From the NCBI RefSeq assembly GCF_003075075.1, contig NZ_QCYM01000002.1:372001-436000 (forward strand): 64,000 nt of DNA, written 5' to 3'. The notes under the pieces were generated by a model. That model did not search any database, was not told the origin of the DNA, and worked only from the letters and a program-made list of their open reading frames with translations. Both the position numbers and the translations under genes were made by a program. The stretch's first letter is position 1. Each line of letters starts with the position of its first letter. Source of the DNA: Labrenzia sp. 011. GTDB lineage: Bacteria > Pseudomonadota > Alphaproteobacteria > Rhizobiales > Stappiaceae. Shown here one piece after another: positions 8,830 to 19,056 of this stretch.

Positions 8830-10146
8830 CTAGTGATCGCCGTGTTTCTTGTGAATGCCCCGCACGAACCACCAGATCAGCAGCACGACGACGGGAACGG
8901 CAAGTCCGGTGGTGACATTGGCATCGGGCAGCGGCAGTCCGCTCTGCTTGGCAGCCTTGGCCAGATACGAGATCAACCCGACCACATAATAGCTCACGGC
9001 CGCGACCGACAGGCCCTCGACGGTATGCTGCAGGCGCAACTGCAGCTGTGCCCGGCGGTTCATTGACTGAAGCAGCCTGCGGTTCTGATCCTCCAGTTCG
9101 ACGTTCACCCGGGTACGCAACAGGGTTGTGGCTCTTGCGAGCTTGCGCGACAGCATCGCCTGCCGGTCCTCGATCGCCTGGCACGTGCGCATGGCAGGCG
9201 TCAGGCGGCGGGTCAGAAACGAAGCCATCGACAGGTCTCCGGGCGCCGCCTCCTCCTTCAGCGCAGTGAGTCTTGCCTTGACGATCCCGTCATAGGCGCG
9301 GCTGGCACCGAAGCGGAAGGCGCTTGCGGTTGCCCCGGCCTCCAGGGCAGCGGCCATTTCGCTGAGCCTGCCGAGCAGCTCCTGGTTCGCCCCCAGTCCG
9401 GAAGTTTCCCTTATCCGCCCCGTCAATTCCGCCAGTTCGATCTCGAACCGCCGGATTTCCGGCTGCAGGTCCGTGGCTTCGAACAGGCCCAGCATGGCCA
9501 GAGTGCGATAGGTCTCGAGCTCGAGAAGACGCTGGACAACCGCCCCGAGGCGCACGTCGCTGAGTGCGCGGTTGAACACAAGGAAACGGGTGAGGCCATC
9601 GCCGTCCTGGCGGAAGTCGGTCGCCACCATGGCGGCCCGGTCCTCCACATCGGAGACGGTCAGACTGGTCGCGTCAAAGCCTTCCCGCCAGTCCGGACCC
9701 TCGGTGTCCTCGCGCACTTCCAGTCGGACCGCAACCAGCAGATCGCCGGGCGCCCGGAAGGCCGCCCCGAAAGGGTGAGACGCCGGAATTGCGCCGAAAA
9801 GTGTTTCGGGTCCGGCCGCACCGTCCCAGGTATAGGTGGTGAATTCCGCATGCTGTTCCCAGCTGAGCGTGCCGCCACCGAAAGACAGCCGGTGATGGCG
9901 CGCACCGGCAGCCGGCCCGTGACCTCCCCTGGAAATGCAGAATTCGATGAGCCAGGCGTGATCCTCCGCCGCCTGCTCGGCATTGGTCAGAAAGGCGTAA
10001 TGAAGGACGGTTCGCGGACCGGCAAGCGGCCGGAACGGGCGGGCATGCACCTCTCCCAGAACCTTTTCCCGCAATGGAGACGTGCGGAACGCGGGAAAGG
10101 ACGATCCGTTTTCTGAGCGCTGTTTCAAATGGTCCCCCCCATTCAT
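8830..10146 (-). CDS. DUF3422 family membrane protein
   Basis: A 438-residue protein of the DUF3422 family, widespread in proteobacteria and uncharacterised. The N-terminus shows the conserved stretch LGEVHARPFRPL. The centre is helical and charged (coiled-coil prone, about residues 230-370), and two hydrophobic helices close the protein (about 383-402 and 410-428), followed by a His-rich tail IHKKHGDH. The topology suggests a large cytosolic domain anchored by a C-terminal hairpin. It is divergent from the FCD regulator with 175 bases between. Function unknown. Confidence 0.9.
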   Translation of the reverse strand: MNGGDHLKQRSENGSSFPAFRTSPLREKVLGEVHARPFRPLAGPRTVLHYAFLTNAEQAAEDHAWLIEFCISRGGHGPAAGARHHRLSFGGGTLSWEQHAEFTTYTWDGAAGPETLFGAIPASHPFGAAFRAPGDLLVAVRLEVREDTEGPDWREGFDATSLTVSDVEDRAAMVATDFRQDGDGLTRFLVFNRALSDVRLGAVVQRLLELETYRTLAMLGLFEATDLQPEIRRFEIELAELTGRIRETSGLGANQELLGRLSEMAAALEAGATASAFRFGASRAYDGIVKARLTALKEEAAPGDLSMASFLTRRLTPAMRTCQAIEDRQAMLSRKLARATTLLRTRVNVELEDQNRRLLQSMNRRAQLQLRLQHTVEGLSVAAVSYYVVGLISYLAKAAKQSGLPLPDANVTTGLAVPVVVLLIWWFVRGIHKKHGDH

Positions 10147-10253
10147 CCCGATAGCCGGTCTCCTTCAGCTTCACCTGTCGGAAACGGCAGAAAGCTTATC
10201 CGATTGCGGTACCCGCCGCGATGGGCCACAGGCGCGACATTTGCGCAGCGAAA

Positions 10254-10297
10254 AATTGGATAAGAAAATTGACCAATTGTGGTTTCGGGACTATTTT
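10254..10297 (+). promoter_or_regulatory. Promoter and candidate operator for FCD regulator-lldD
   Basis: A sigma70-like promoter is readable as TTGACC (10269-10274) and TATTTT (10292-10297) with a 17-base spacer, giving a predicted start about 18 bases before the GTG of the regulator. AATTGG (10254-10259) and CCAATT (10273-10278) form a perfect inverted pair with 13 bases between, overlapping the -35 box. FCD/GntR lactate regulators bind similar TTGG/CCAA palindromes, so lactate-relieved autorepression is inferred. Confidence 0.6.
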
Positions 10298-10321
10298 CCC
10301 CGTGAAGGAAAGGGGTGCTGC

Positions 10322-11134
10322 GTGTTTCAGCCCGTCGAACATCAGAAGACCGCCGATGCGGTGGTGGATCAGATCGAGGACCTGATCCTCAAGGGTGTGC
10401 TGCAATCCGGTGACCGTCTGCCCCCGGAAAGGGAGCTTGCCGACCAGTTGAAGGTGTCGAGGCCCGTTCTGCGGGACGCCCTGAGACGCCTCGAGGAACG
10501 GGACCTGATCGAATCGCGCCGGGGCGGCGGCACCTTTGTCTGCGACCTGATCGGCCCGATCTTTTCCGAAGCGATCGTCCAGCTGATTTCACGACACCCA
10601 TCCGCCGTCAGCGACTATTTCGAATTCCGCCGCAGCATCGAAAGCCAGGCTGCGGAGCTGGCATCCCTGCGGGCCGCCCCCTCCGACCTGGCGCGTCTCG
10701 AGGATATCGTCTCCCGGATGCAGACCGCCCATGACACCGAGGATCTGACCGCCGAGGCGCGGCTGGATGTGGAGTTTCATCATGCCGTGGGCGAAGCCGC
10801 CCACAACGTGGTGATGCTGCACACCCTGAGATCCTGTTACCGGCTGCTGGAGAACGGCGTCTTTTACAATCGCGGCCGCCTCTACCGCTTTCCGACCGCC
10901 CGGGCCGAACTGCTGCAACAGCACAAGGCCATCGTGGCGGCCATTGCCGGCCAGGATCCGGAAAGCGCGTGCCGGGCATCGGAAGCGCATATCGACTATG
11001 TGCGCGGCGCGCTGGCCGACACGGAAGCATCCGACCGGCGGGAACAGCTCGCCGGCCTGAGACTATCGAAACCCGCAAGATCAGCAGGCCTCCGGTCGAA
11101 ACCGGCAGGAAGCCCCAAGACTGATCCATTTTGA
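10322..11134 (+). CDS. GntR/FCD (FadR subfamily) regulator, LldR-like
   Basis: A 270-residue GntR regulator. The winged helix (residues about 8-75) shows GDRLPPERELADQLKVSRPV and RRGGGTFV. The C-terminal all-helical FCD domain carries the usual metal/ligand residues in FEFRRSIESQAAELA, LDVEFHHAVGEA and HKAIVAAI. GTG at 10322 is chosen because AAGGAAAGG precedes it by about 8 bases and the helix-turn-helix then starts normally. lldD follows after 28 bases on the same strand, so this is very likely the L-lactate-responsive regulator of that gene, comparable in role to E. coli LldR. Confidence 0.92.
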   Translation: MFQPVEHQKTADAVVDQIEDLILKGVLQSGDRLPPERELADQLKVSRPVLRDALRRLEERDLIESRRGGGTFVCDLIGPIFSEAIVQLISRHPSAVSDYFEFRRSIESQAAELASLRAAPSDLARLEDIVSRMQTAHDTEDLTAEARLDVEFHHAVGEAAHNVVMLHTLRSCYRLLENGVFYNRGRLYRFPTARAELLQQHKAIVAAIAGQDPESACRASEAHIDYVRGALADTEASDRREQLAGLRLSKPARSAGLRSKPAGSPKTDPF

Positions 11135-11162
11135 GCCAACCGAACGCTCTGGAGGAATTCCC

Positions 11163-12299
<1,137 letters not shown>

Positions 12300-12308
12300 G
12301 GAGATCCG

Positions 12309-13007
12309 CTAAAGCAACGCAAGCCAGGCTGAGGAGAGCGCGGTGCCGATGCTGTCGGCCCGCGCAGCATGGAGACGGGCCTGCGTTTCGAACCGCCTGT
12401 CCCAGTCGGGCGTGTGCCGGCGGATATCCTTGGCAAAGACGCGCGTCCAGGCGCGGGCGTCCTCCAGCCCGATTTCCAGATGGAACTGGATGGCATAGGT
12501 CGCCCTGCCCATGCGGAACGCCTGAAGGGGCGTCATGGCGCTTTTCGCCAGGTGCACCGCTCCGTCCGGCAGGGTGACCGTGTCGCTGTGCCAGTGAAAC
12601 TGCGGGCCGCCGTCGCCCAGGGCCTTGAGCACCCGATCTTCCCGGCCCTGTTCGGTCGGAACGACCTCACGCCAACCGAACTCGACGGGACGTCCCAGGA
12701 TGTTGCCGCCGCCGAAGGCGCGTGCGATGAGTTGGGATCCGAGGCAGATGCCCAGGACGGGCTTGTCCTGAGCGTGAAAGGTCCGGATCAGGTCGCAGAC
12801 CAGCGGCAGATGCGGCCAGGCGTCGTCCGCCAGGGCATCCTGTGCCCCGCCAAGCACCACGAGCCCGGTGAACCCGTCGACATCGCGCGGCAGCGGTTCG
12901 CCGAGATGGGCCTGAACCGATGTCCAGTCCTTTCCGGCCTCAGCCGCGGTTCTTCCGAAAAGACCGAGCCCGGTTTCCGGGTAGTTTTCGATGACAAGGA
13001 AGGTCAT
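12309..13007 (-). CDS. Class I glutamine amidotransferase-like protein
   Basis: A 232-residue stand-alone class I glutamine amidotransferase domain. The nucleophile elbow GICLGSQLIARAFGG contains the catalytic Cys, and IQFHLE supplies the His-x-Glu of the triad. Such single-domain proteins (GMP synthase-like) often act as gamma-glutamyl hydrolases on poorly defined substrates. The frame is open to 13055, but MTFLVIENY at 13007 fits the family start. It converges on lldD (9 bases between stops) and is divergent from the EamA gene, so it is likely a separate unit. Confidence 0.88.
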   Translation of the reverse strand: MTFLVIENYPETGLGLFGRTAAEAGKDWTSVQAHLGEPLPRDVDGFTGLVVLGGAQDALADDAWPHLPLVCDLIRTFHAQDKPVLGICLGSQLIARAFGGGNILGRPVEFGWREVVPTEQGREDRVLKALGDGGPQFHWHSDTVTLPDGAVHLAKSAMTPLQAFRMGRATYAIQFHLEIGLEDARAWTRVFAKDIRRHTPDWDRRFETQARLHAARADSIGTALSSAWLALL

Positions 13008-13141
13008 GAGGATCTCGAGTTCATTCCGGCTGCCGTCGCTTATGACACATTGCATTTGCTGATGAGAACATCAAAAACAATCACTTGTTCTGAAGCCGAG
13101 CGGCGACCAGATTGCCGGTATCGCAGTCTGGACGGTATCAC

Positions 13142-14059
13142 ATGAGCGTTGCAACACCTGCCCTGCGCAGGGAAACCGCCGGCTTTACACCGGCCGATTA
13201 CGGTCTTTACGCCACCACGGTGCTCGCCTGGGGATTCAGCTGGATCGCCATGAAAGGCCAGGTGATCAACGTTTCGCCGGAAGTCTCGGTCTTCTGGCGG
13301 TTCGTTCTGGCGGCCGCGGTGATGATGGTCTGGGCCACCGCCCGCGGACACCGGATGTCCTTCCCGTTCCGGGACCATCTGCGTTTCGCCGGTCTCGGAG
13401 CGTTCCTGTTTTCGACCAATTTCACGCTCTTCTACTACGGGGCTTCCTACCTGCCCTCCGGCCTGCTCGCGGTGATCTTTTCCACCACGTCCATCTTCAA
13501 CCTGTTCCTGGGTCTGCTTCTTTTCGGTCAGCGGCCAAATCCGCTGGCACTGACCGCCGGCCTTGCGGGGTTCATCGGCATCGGCCTGATGTTCTGGCCG
13601 CAGCTCGCAGGCGCCGAATTCAATTCACAGGCAGCGATCGGGCTGGCCTTTTGCGTCGGCGGCACGCTGTCCTTCTGCTTCGGCAACATGCTTTCCGCCG
13701 ACACACAGAAACGCGGCATCGGCGTCACGCCGGCCACCGCTTGGGGCATGGTCTACGGCATGGTGTTCCTGGGGATCGTGTCGCTTCTCAGGGGACAGAG
13801 CTTCGCCATCGAGTGGTCGGCCACCTATCTCGGCGGTCTTGTCTATCTGGCCATCATCGCCTCGGTGATCGCCTTCGCCTCCTATCTGAGGCTGCTGGGG
13901 CGGATCGGCTCGGCGCGGGCCGGCTATGCGACCGTGCTCTTCCCGGTCGTCGCCCTGACCCTGTCGACGATTTTCGAGGGCTATCACTGGACGCCGCTGG
14001 CGATCGCCGGAGTGCTCTGCGTTCTGGGTGGAAACCTGATCATGCTGCGCGCCCGCTGA
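13142..14059 (+). CDS. EamA/DMT family transporter
   Basis: A 305-residue drug/metabolite transporter with about ten transmembrane helices arranged as two EamA repeats; the first carries VLAWGFSWIAMK and FWRFVLAAAVMM, the second AWGMVYGMVFLG and GSARAGYATVLFPVVALTLS. These proteins export amino acids or other small metabolites. ATG at 13142 is preferred over the upstream alternative because it leaves a short cytosolic N-terminus before helix 1. Substrate cannot be read from the sequence. Confidence 0.92.
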   Translation: MSVATPALRRETAGFTPADYGLYATTVLAWGFSWIAMKGQVINVSPEVSVFWRFVLAAAVMMVWATARGHRMSFPFRDHLRFAGLGAFLFSTNFTLFYYGASYLPSGLLAVIFSTTSIFNLFLGLLLFGQRPNPLALTAGLAGFIGIGLMFWPQLAGAEFNSQAAIGLAFCVGGTLSFCFGNMLSADTQKRGIGVTPATAWGMVYGMVFLGIVSLLRGQSFAIEWSATYLGGLVYLAIIASVIAFASYLRLLGRIGSARAGYATVLFPVVALTLSTIFEGYHWTPLAIAGVLCVLGGNLIMLRAR

Positions 14060-14108
14060 GGGCAGTTTGCCGGATCACAGGACATTCCCGCGGACGAAGA
14101 GCCGGAAC

Positions 14109-14999
14109 CTATTCCGCCGCCATCTGGGCCACCCCATTGCCGACATTGCCGATGGCCGCAATCAGGTGATTGCAGAGCGTGTCGTGCATGACCTCGCGGG
14201 CATCGTCGGAGCGCAGCAACGCAATGTCGCAGAACGGCAGGGAGGGAAACCCGTCCCGTTCGTCCAGGATGCGCATGCCGTCCCGAATGGCGCTTTCCGG
14301 AAAGACCGTGACGGCCAGACCGGTCTGGACCGCGCCCACGAGACCGGCGGCACTCGCGCTGGTGTAGGACACCCGATAGCGCCGACCGGCACGGTCGAGC
14401 GCATCCATGGAAAGGCGGCGCCAACTGCAGGACGCGGGCCCCAGCGCCAGGCGAACCACTTCCTGGGTGTGTGCGCAATGCTCGGTCGAGGTGACCCAGT
14501 AGAGCGGTTCGCGACGGATGATCTCCCCGCGTACGTTGAGGGTGTCTCCGGAGGTGGTGATCGCCACGTCCAGCTGTCCTTCCCGGATCGCTTCGGTGAG
14601 CTTGGCACTGCTCGAACATTCCACCTGAACCTCGATGGAAGGATTGAGCCGGTTGAAGGCTGCCAGGACCTGCGGCAGCAGCCTGTCCGCATAATCGTCC
14701 GGCACGCCAAGCTTCACATGGCCGACTTCCTTGTCGCCATTGAAGGCCGACAGGGTCTCGTCGTTCAGAAGAATCATCCGCCGGGCAAATTCGACCAGCC
14801 GGAGACCGTCCTCCGTCAGCCTGGACTGGCGGCCGTCCTTGATGAAGATCGGTTGTCCCACACGTTCCTCGAGACGACGCATCTGCATGGAGACCGCCGA
14901 CTGGGTCTTGTGCACGGCTTCACCCGCCTTGGTGAAGCTGCCCAGCTCGGCAATCGCCAGAAACGTGCGCAGCTGGTCTATGTCTAGTGCGTGACTCAT
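14109..14999 (-). CDS. LysR family regulator (paralogue 1)
   Basis: A 296-residue LysR regulator with an N-terminal helix-turn-helix (LDIDQLRTFLAIAELGSFTK, then TQSAVSMQMRRLEERVG) and a substrate-binding-like effector domain containing GVPDDYADRLLPQVLAAF and FPESAIRDGMRIL. It is clearly paralogous to the next gene on the same strand, sharing the same motifs in the same order and both ending in AAE. The 170 bases between the two contain no other gene. Effector unknown; the converging neighbour is the EamA exporter, which such regulators sometimes control. Confidence 0.92.
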   Translation of the reverse strand: MSHALDIDQLRTFLAIAELGSFTKAGEAVHKTQSAVSMQMRRLEERVGQPIFIKDGRQSRLTEDGLRLVEFARRMILLNDETLSAFNGDKEVGHVKLGVPDDYADRLLPQVLAAFNRLNPSIEVQVECSSSAKLTEAIREGQLDVAITTSGDTLNVRGEIIRREPLYWVTSTEHCAHTQEVVRLALGPASCSWRRLSMDALDRAGRRYRVSYTSASAAGLVGAVQTGLAVTVFPESAIRDGMRILDERDGFPSLPFCDIALLRSDDAREVMHDTLCNHLIAAIGNVGNGVAQMAAE

Positions 15000-15169
15000 T
15001 TAGGACCCTGGGGATGGCGCACGGCCCGTCCGGATGATTTGAGATTGGAATTGATCTTGTGACGATACATCACAAACATTTACAGTTCAATGCCAATCTA
15101 CGCGCTCCCGAAAGCGACCGGCTTCGGTAAGCCTCTGAAATACAAGACTATAGCCAGTCGGAACGTAAA

Positions 15170-16045
15170 CTATTCAGCCGCCAGGGGGACCGAGAGGTTA
15201 TCGAGCGAGGACACGATATGCTCGACCAGCGCGTCGGTGACCCTGGAGCTGTTGTGCCAGGACCGCATGATGCCGATCTCGCAATCGGGAAGGCGCGGAA
15301 ACCCTTCGGCTTCCGTCAGAACCCGCATGCCCGACCTCAAGGCGGATTCCGGCAGCACCGAAATCGCCAGGCCGGCAAGTACCGCCGCGCCGACCGCAGT
15401 CGAATTCCAGCTTGAATACAGGAGCCGGTGGTCGCGCATCTGGTCGCTCAGGGCGTTGATCGCCGCCTTGCGCCAGTCACAGGTCGCCCGGCCGAGCGCA
15501 AGAGGAAGCGGGGATTCGTTCTCGACCGCGTGACGGGCCGAGGCGACCCACAACAGCGGCTCGCGGCGAACCAGATCGACATTCTTGCGGCCCTTCCTCT
15601 GGACATGAGTGATGATGGCCACATCCAGCTCGCCTTCGGAGATCATGTCGGCAAGATTGGGCGTCGGTGCGCAGACCACGCTCACCTCCGCCTTGGGATT
15701 GGATCTCGAAAACCGCGCCAGGATCTCCGGCAGGAACCGGTCGGCATAATCGTCCGGCGTGCCGAGCCGCACCAGACCGGCGAGTTCCGTGTCGTCGAAG
15801 GCGGCAAGGGTTTCGTCATTGAGCTGAACCAGCCGGCGCGCGTAATGCAACAGCCGCTCGCCGTGTTCCGTCAGGCGGGACTGGCGGCCGACCCGGACAA
15901 AAAGCGGCTTTCCGACACGTTCCTCCAGACGGCGCATCTGCATGGAGACCGCCGACTGGGTCTTGTGCACATTATCCGCGGCACGGGTGAAGCTGCCACC
16001 TTCCGCAATCGCCACAAATGTCCGGAGCTGATCTAGATCGAGCAT
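15170..16045 (-). CDS. LysR family regulator (paralogue 2)
   Basis: A 291-residue LysR regulator, tandem paralogue of the gene downstream. The helix-turn-helix reads LDLDQLRTFVAIAEGGSFTR and TQSAVSMQMRRLEERVG, the effector domain GTPDDYADRFLPEILARF and LPESALRSGMRVL. GAGG lies 6 bases before the ATG. It is divergent from a DUF1127 gene across 266 bases. LysR control of DUF1127 proteins has precedent in Brucella (VtlR), which makes the divergent gene a candidate target, though this protein is not obviously VtlR itself. Confidence 0.92.
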   Translation of the reverse strand: MLDLDQLRTFVAIAEGGSFTRAADNVHKTQSAVSMQMRRLEERVGKPLFVRVGRQSRLTEHGERLLHYARRLVQLNDETLAAFDDTELAGLVRLGTPDDYADRFLPEILARFSRSNPKAEVSVVCAPTPNLADMISEGELDVAIITHVQRKGRKNVDLVRREPLLWVASARHAVENESPLPLALGRATCDWRKAAINALSDQMRDHRLLYSSWNSTAVGAAVLAGLAISVLPESALRSGMRVLTEAEGFPRLPDCEIGIMRSWHNSSRVTDALVEHIVSSLDNLSVPLAAE

Positions 16046-16097
16046 AAGCGCCTCAAATATAAGCCATACTGATGTTTACCACGAAACCTATTCAAAT

Positions 16098-16116
16098 GCG
16101 AAATGCTTCGTTTCGC
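16098..16116. promoter_or_regulatory. Palindrome in the LysR-DUF1127 divergent spacer
   Basis: GCGAAA (16098-16103) and TTTCGC (16111-16116) form an inverted pair with 7 bases between, in the spacer that separates the LysR start from the DUF1127 start. A further GCGAAA follows close by. Operator role is only a suggestion. Confidence 0.3.
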
Positions 16117-16311
16117 CGACAGCCGGTGCGGGAGTGGCGAAACGCTCCGCCTCATAACATCACGGTTTTCGATCAATCGCATCAAAAACATTCGTTGGAA
16201 TAATATTTGAAAAGCCGCCATCTACAGGGTGTTCCACACACAGGACCGCCAATCGCTGGCCGGGAACAGGCTGCCGGAAATTCCTCCGGCCGCTCACAGG
16301 AGATCTATGCC

Positions 16312-16638
16312 ATGACACAGACCACAAGCACTCCGTCCTTCGCGCTCTTCGGGCAGATGGTTGCCCGTGCATGGCGTGTTTTCAACAACCGGCGCCAGTT
16401 TGCGGAACTCAAGGACTGGTCGGACGAGCAGTTGGAGGACGTCGGCCTGACCCGGAGCGACGTTCGCCGAGCCATGGCCGAGCCTTTCTATCGCGACCCG
16501 ACTTCCTCCCTTTTGAACGCGTCCCCGGCGCCTCTGCGCAGGCGGCAGTTGCAGCCGGCGAATGCGCCCCGGGCCCGGGCGGATCTCACCCTCGTGGAGA
16601 CCGACGCCCCCAGGGACAACGGCCAGCTGGCCGCCTGA
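16312..16638 (+). CDS. DUF1127 domain small protein
   Basis: A 108-residue protein with a central DUF1127 (YjiS-like) helix pair, FNNRRQFAELKDWSDEQLEDVGLTR in short, roughly residues 24-48, where the RxxLxxxxDxxLxDIGLTR-type pattern is clear. The rest is Pro/Ala/Arg-rich and low in complexity. DUF1127 proteins of alphaproteobacteria are small, often RNA-associated or implicated in phosphate and carbon adaptation. ACAGGAG lies 9 bases before the ATG, and a strong intrinsic terminator follows 60 bases after the stop, so the gene is monocistronic. Confidence 0.85.
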   Translation: MTQTTSTPSFALFGQMVARAWRVFNNRRQFAELKDWSDEQLEDVGLTRSDVRRAMAEPFYRDPTSSLLNASPAPLRRRQLQPANAPRARADLTLVETDAPRDNGQLAA

Positions 16639-16697
16639 TCCCGTCCGGAACACCTGATATGCAGCCCCTGTCGGCAATTAGCCTTGCTGACGCAACT

Positions 16698-16724
16698 GAC
16701 CCGCCTTCCGGCGGGTCTTTTTTT
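16698..16724 (+). terminator. Intrinsic terminator after the DUF1127 gene
   Basis: An 8-bp GC-rich stem (16698-16705 with 16710-16717) closed by TTCC and followed by a run of seven T residues. It ends the DUF1127 transcript and lies before the stop of the converging DUF937-like gene. Confidence 0.9.
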
Positions 16725-16744
16725 GCGCGCGAGTGGCGGCCGGA

Positions 16745-17521
16745 TCAGGTTTCCCCGAAATCCCTGGCCGCCTTCTTGAAGAAACTGTCGAAGGCGTTGA
16801 ACTGACTGGACTGGAAGTCACGTCCGGCGGCCATCCAGTCGGAGACCATTCCGTCGAATTCCGAAGGTTCGTCCGAATCGCCTTCAGCAGCATCGCTCTC
16901 CTGCGGAAGGTCCTCTTCCTCCGGCTCCGCCTCTTCCTCGGACTCATCCGGGGACTCGACGACCCTGGCGGGCTGCAGAAAGACGCCCCAGAAGGCCTGC
17001 ATGGCCTCGGCGTAGCCCTGCAGATAGTCGGCCGGTGTCGGCTGCGGCTTGGGCCGCCCGCGGGCGAAGCCGCGCAGATAGGCGTCGAGAAGGTTGCGCG
17101 CCTCGCCGTGGACGAAGGGCCGGGCCACCTGCCCCATGGCGAGAGTCGCGGCCACGGGCATCATTTCCTGAATGGCGTCACCCTGCAGGCCGGTCAGGCC
17201 GGCGATCTGTCCGGCAAGCGCCTTCTGGACGGCCTCCGGGCCGAAAAACGGCGTTAGCGCCGCCTGCGAAGGTCCCTGGAACAGGCCGCCGTAACCGGCG
17301 AAGGGATTATGCGCTCCCGGCGCCGAGGCCGGCGACTGGCCGAGGAAATCACCAAAGCCGGGAATCGTGCCGCCGAAATACCGAAAGCCGTTGAGCGCGG
17401 CCGGCATGAGCTGTTCCATGACCCGGTTGAGATCCTGATTCGACCAGCCGAACCGCTCGCGCACATCTTCCGACAACGAGAAGATATCAAAAGGGGGAGC
17501 TGCCGTTTCGCTGCCAGTCAT
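16745..17521 (-). CDS. DUF937-like protein with acidic C-terminal tract
   Basis: A 258-residue soluble protein. The segment FFGPEAVQKALAGQIAGLTG followed by ALQEMMP-like and AATLAMGQVARP helices (about residues 108-150) resembles the DUF937/YidB helical repeat, though I am not certain of the family. After it comes a markedly acidic stretch (about 195-232, mostly Glu/Asp/Ser/Pro) and a final helix with DFQSSQFNAFDSFFKKAARD. The C-terminal helix resembles the end of phasin-like or PHA-granule-associated sequences, but this is weak. ATG at 17521 chosen over the upstream alternative at 17572. Lies downstream of gshA on the same strand with a 161-base gap. Confidence 0.7.
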   Translation of the reverse strand: MTGSETAAPPFDIFSLSEDVRERFGWSNQDLNRVMEQLMPAALNGFRYFGGTIPGFGDFLGQSPASAPGAHNPFAGYGGLFQGPSQAALTPFFGPEAVQKALAGQIAGLTGLQGDAIQEMMPVAATLAMGQVARPFVHGEARNLLDAYLRGFARGRPKPQPTPADYLQGYAEAMQAFWGVFLQPARVVESPDESEEEAEPEEEDLPQESDAAEGDSDEPSEFDGMVSDWMAAGRDFQSSQFNAFDSFFKKAARDFGET

Positions 17522-17682
17522 CGCACTGCTCCGCTCGGGGTGTCGCAAGGCCTTGAGAAACAAGACCAACATTGAGCAGAGTGGCCCTTTGCGAGCGCGA
17601 GGTCAATTCTCGCATGAAAGAGGGTATCTCCCCCGCCCGCGGGAAGCGTGACGGCGAGGGGGCTGACGTGCCGGTTTCGACC

Positions 17683-19056
17683 TCAATAGGCGTAGTCGGC
17701 GAACACCCTGGTGACGTCGCCGTTCCAGGAACCGTTATATCGCTGCAGCAAGACATCGGCCGGACACATGCCGGAGGCGAGCCCTTCCTCGATGGGCGCG
17801 AGATGTACCCGCTCGTCCAGATCGCCGTCGCTCATCCGGTTGCGGCGCTTGAGGCCCTCCTGGGAGAGCGCCAGCACCTCCCGCGCGACATCGAGAACCG
17901 TTCCGTTGCGGAACGGGGTCTGCAGCGCCGTTCCGGGAACGTCGCTCCGCAGTGCGGCGCGCTCCTCGCGGGTCCAGTCCCTGACCAGCTCATAGGCCTG
18001 ATCGAGGATCCCCTTGTCGTAAAGCAGCCCCACCCAGAGCGCCGGCAGCGCACAGATCCGCCGCCAGGGGCCGCCGTCGGCGCCGCGCATCTCGATGTAT
18101 TTCTTCAGCCGGACATCCGGGAACAGGGTCGACAGATGGTTGTTCCAGTCACCAAGAGTGGGCGTGGCATCCGGCACCCTGCCCTTGAGGGCGCCGTTCA
18201 TGAACTGGCGGAATGTGGTGTCGGTGACATCGTAATAGGTCTCGCCACGCTTGACGAAATACATGGGCACATCCATCGCCCATTCCACGTAGCGCTCGAA
18301 TCCGAAACCTTCCTCGAAGACGAAAGGCATGTCGCCGGTCCGGTCCGCATCGGTGTCGGTCCAGATATGGGCGCGGAAGGACTTGAACCCGTTGGGCTTG
18401 CCGTCGGTGAAAGGCGAATTGGCGAAGATGGCGGTGGCGATCGGCTGCAGCGCAAGGCCGACACGCATCTTCGTCACCATGTCCGCTTCGCTGGAAAAGT
18501 CGAGATTCACCTGGATCGTGGAGGTCCGGTACATCATGTCGAGACCCAGCCCGCCGACTTTCGGCATGTAGTTGGTCATGATGTCATAGCGGGACTTCGG
18601 CATGCGCGGCATGTCGGAACGTGCCCAGGTGGGCGCCATGCCGATGCCCAGAAAGCCGATACCCATCGGTTCGGCCACCTGGCGCACCTGTGCCAGGTGC
18701 TGGTTGGCTTCGCGGCAGGTCTCGTGGAGGGTCTCCAGCGGCGCGCCGGACAGTTCGAACTGGCCGCCGGGCTCGATGGAAATGGCACCGCCGCCCTGAT
18801 CGTCCGAAAGGCCGATGATCCGGCCTGCGTCCTCGATCCGCTCCCAGCCGGTCAGTTTTTCCATGCCGGTCAATACGGCTTCGACGCCGTTCGGACCTTC
18901 ATAGGGAATGGGGGTGAGTTCCTTCAGGCAGAAGCCGAACTTCTCGTGCTCCGTGCCGATCCGGAACCGGTCTTCCGGCTTCGAGCCCTCGTCGAGCGTC
19001 GCGGCCAGATCCGCAACAGTTTCAATCGGTGTCGTATCGACCGTATCGCGGGCCAT
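17683..19056 (-). CDS. gshA: Glutamate-cysteine ligase GshA
   Basis: A 457-residue glutamate-cysteine ligase of the alphaproteobacterial/plant type, catalysing the first, ATP-dependent step of glutathione synthesis. Typical segments include RIGTEHEKFGF near the N-terminus, GGGAISIEPGGQFELSGAP with substrate-binding residues, MMYRTSTIQVNLDFSSEADM, and KKYIEMRGADGGPW. Length matches the family. rsmE lies upstream on the same strand, the common order in this class, with about 250 bases between. AGGA about 8 bases before ATG. Confidence 0.95.
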   Translation of the reverse strand: MARDTVDTTPIETVADLAATLDEGSKPEDRFRIGTEHEKFGFCLKELTPIPYEGPNGVEAVLTGMEKLTGWERIEDAGRIIGLSDDQGGGAISIEPGGQFELSGAPLETLHETCREANQHLAQVRQVAEPMGIGFLGIGMAPTWARSDMPRMPKSRYDIMTNYMPKVGGLGLDMMYRTSTIQVNLDFSSEADMVTKMRVGLALQPIATAIFANSPFTDGKPNGFKSFRAHIWTDTDADRTGDMPFVFEEGFGFERYVEWAMDVPMYFVKRGETYYDVTDTTFRQFMNGALKGRVPDATPTLGDWNNHLSTLFPDVRLKKYIEMRGADGGPWRRICALPALWVGLLYDKGILDQAYELVRDWTREERAALRSDVPGTALQTPFRNGTVLDVAREVLALSQEGLKRRNRMSDGDLDERVHLAPIEEGLASGMCPADVLLQRYNGSWNGDVTRVFADYAY

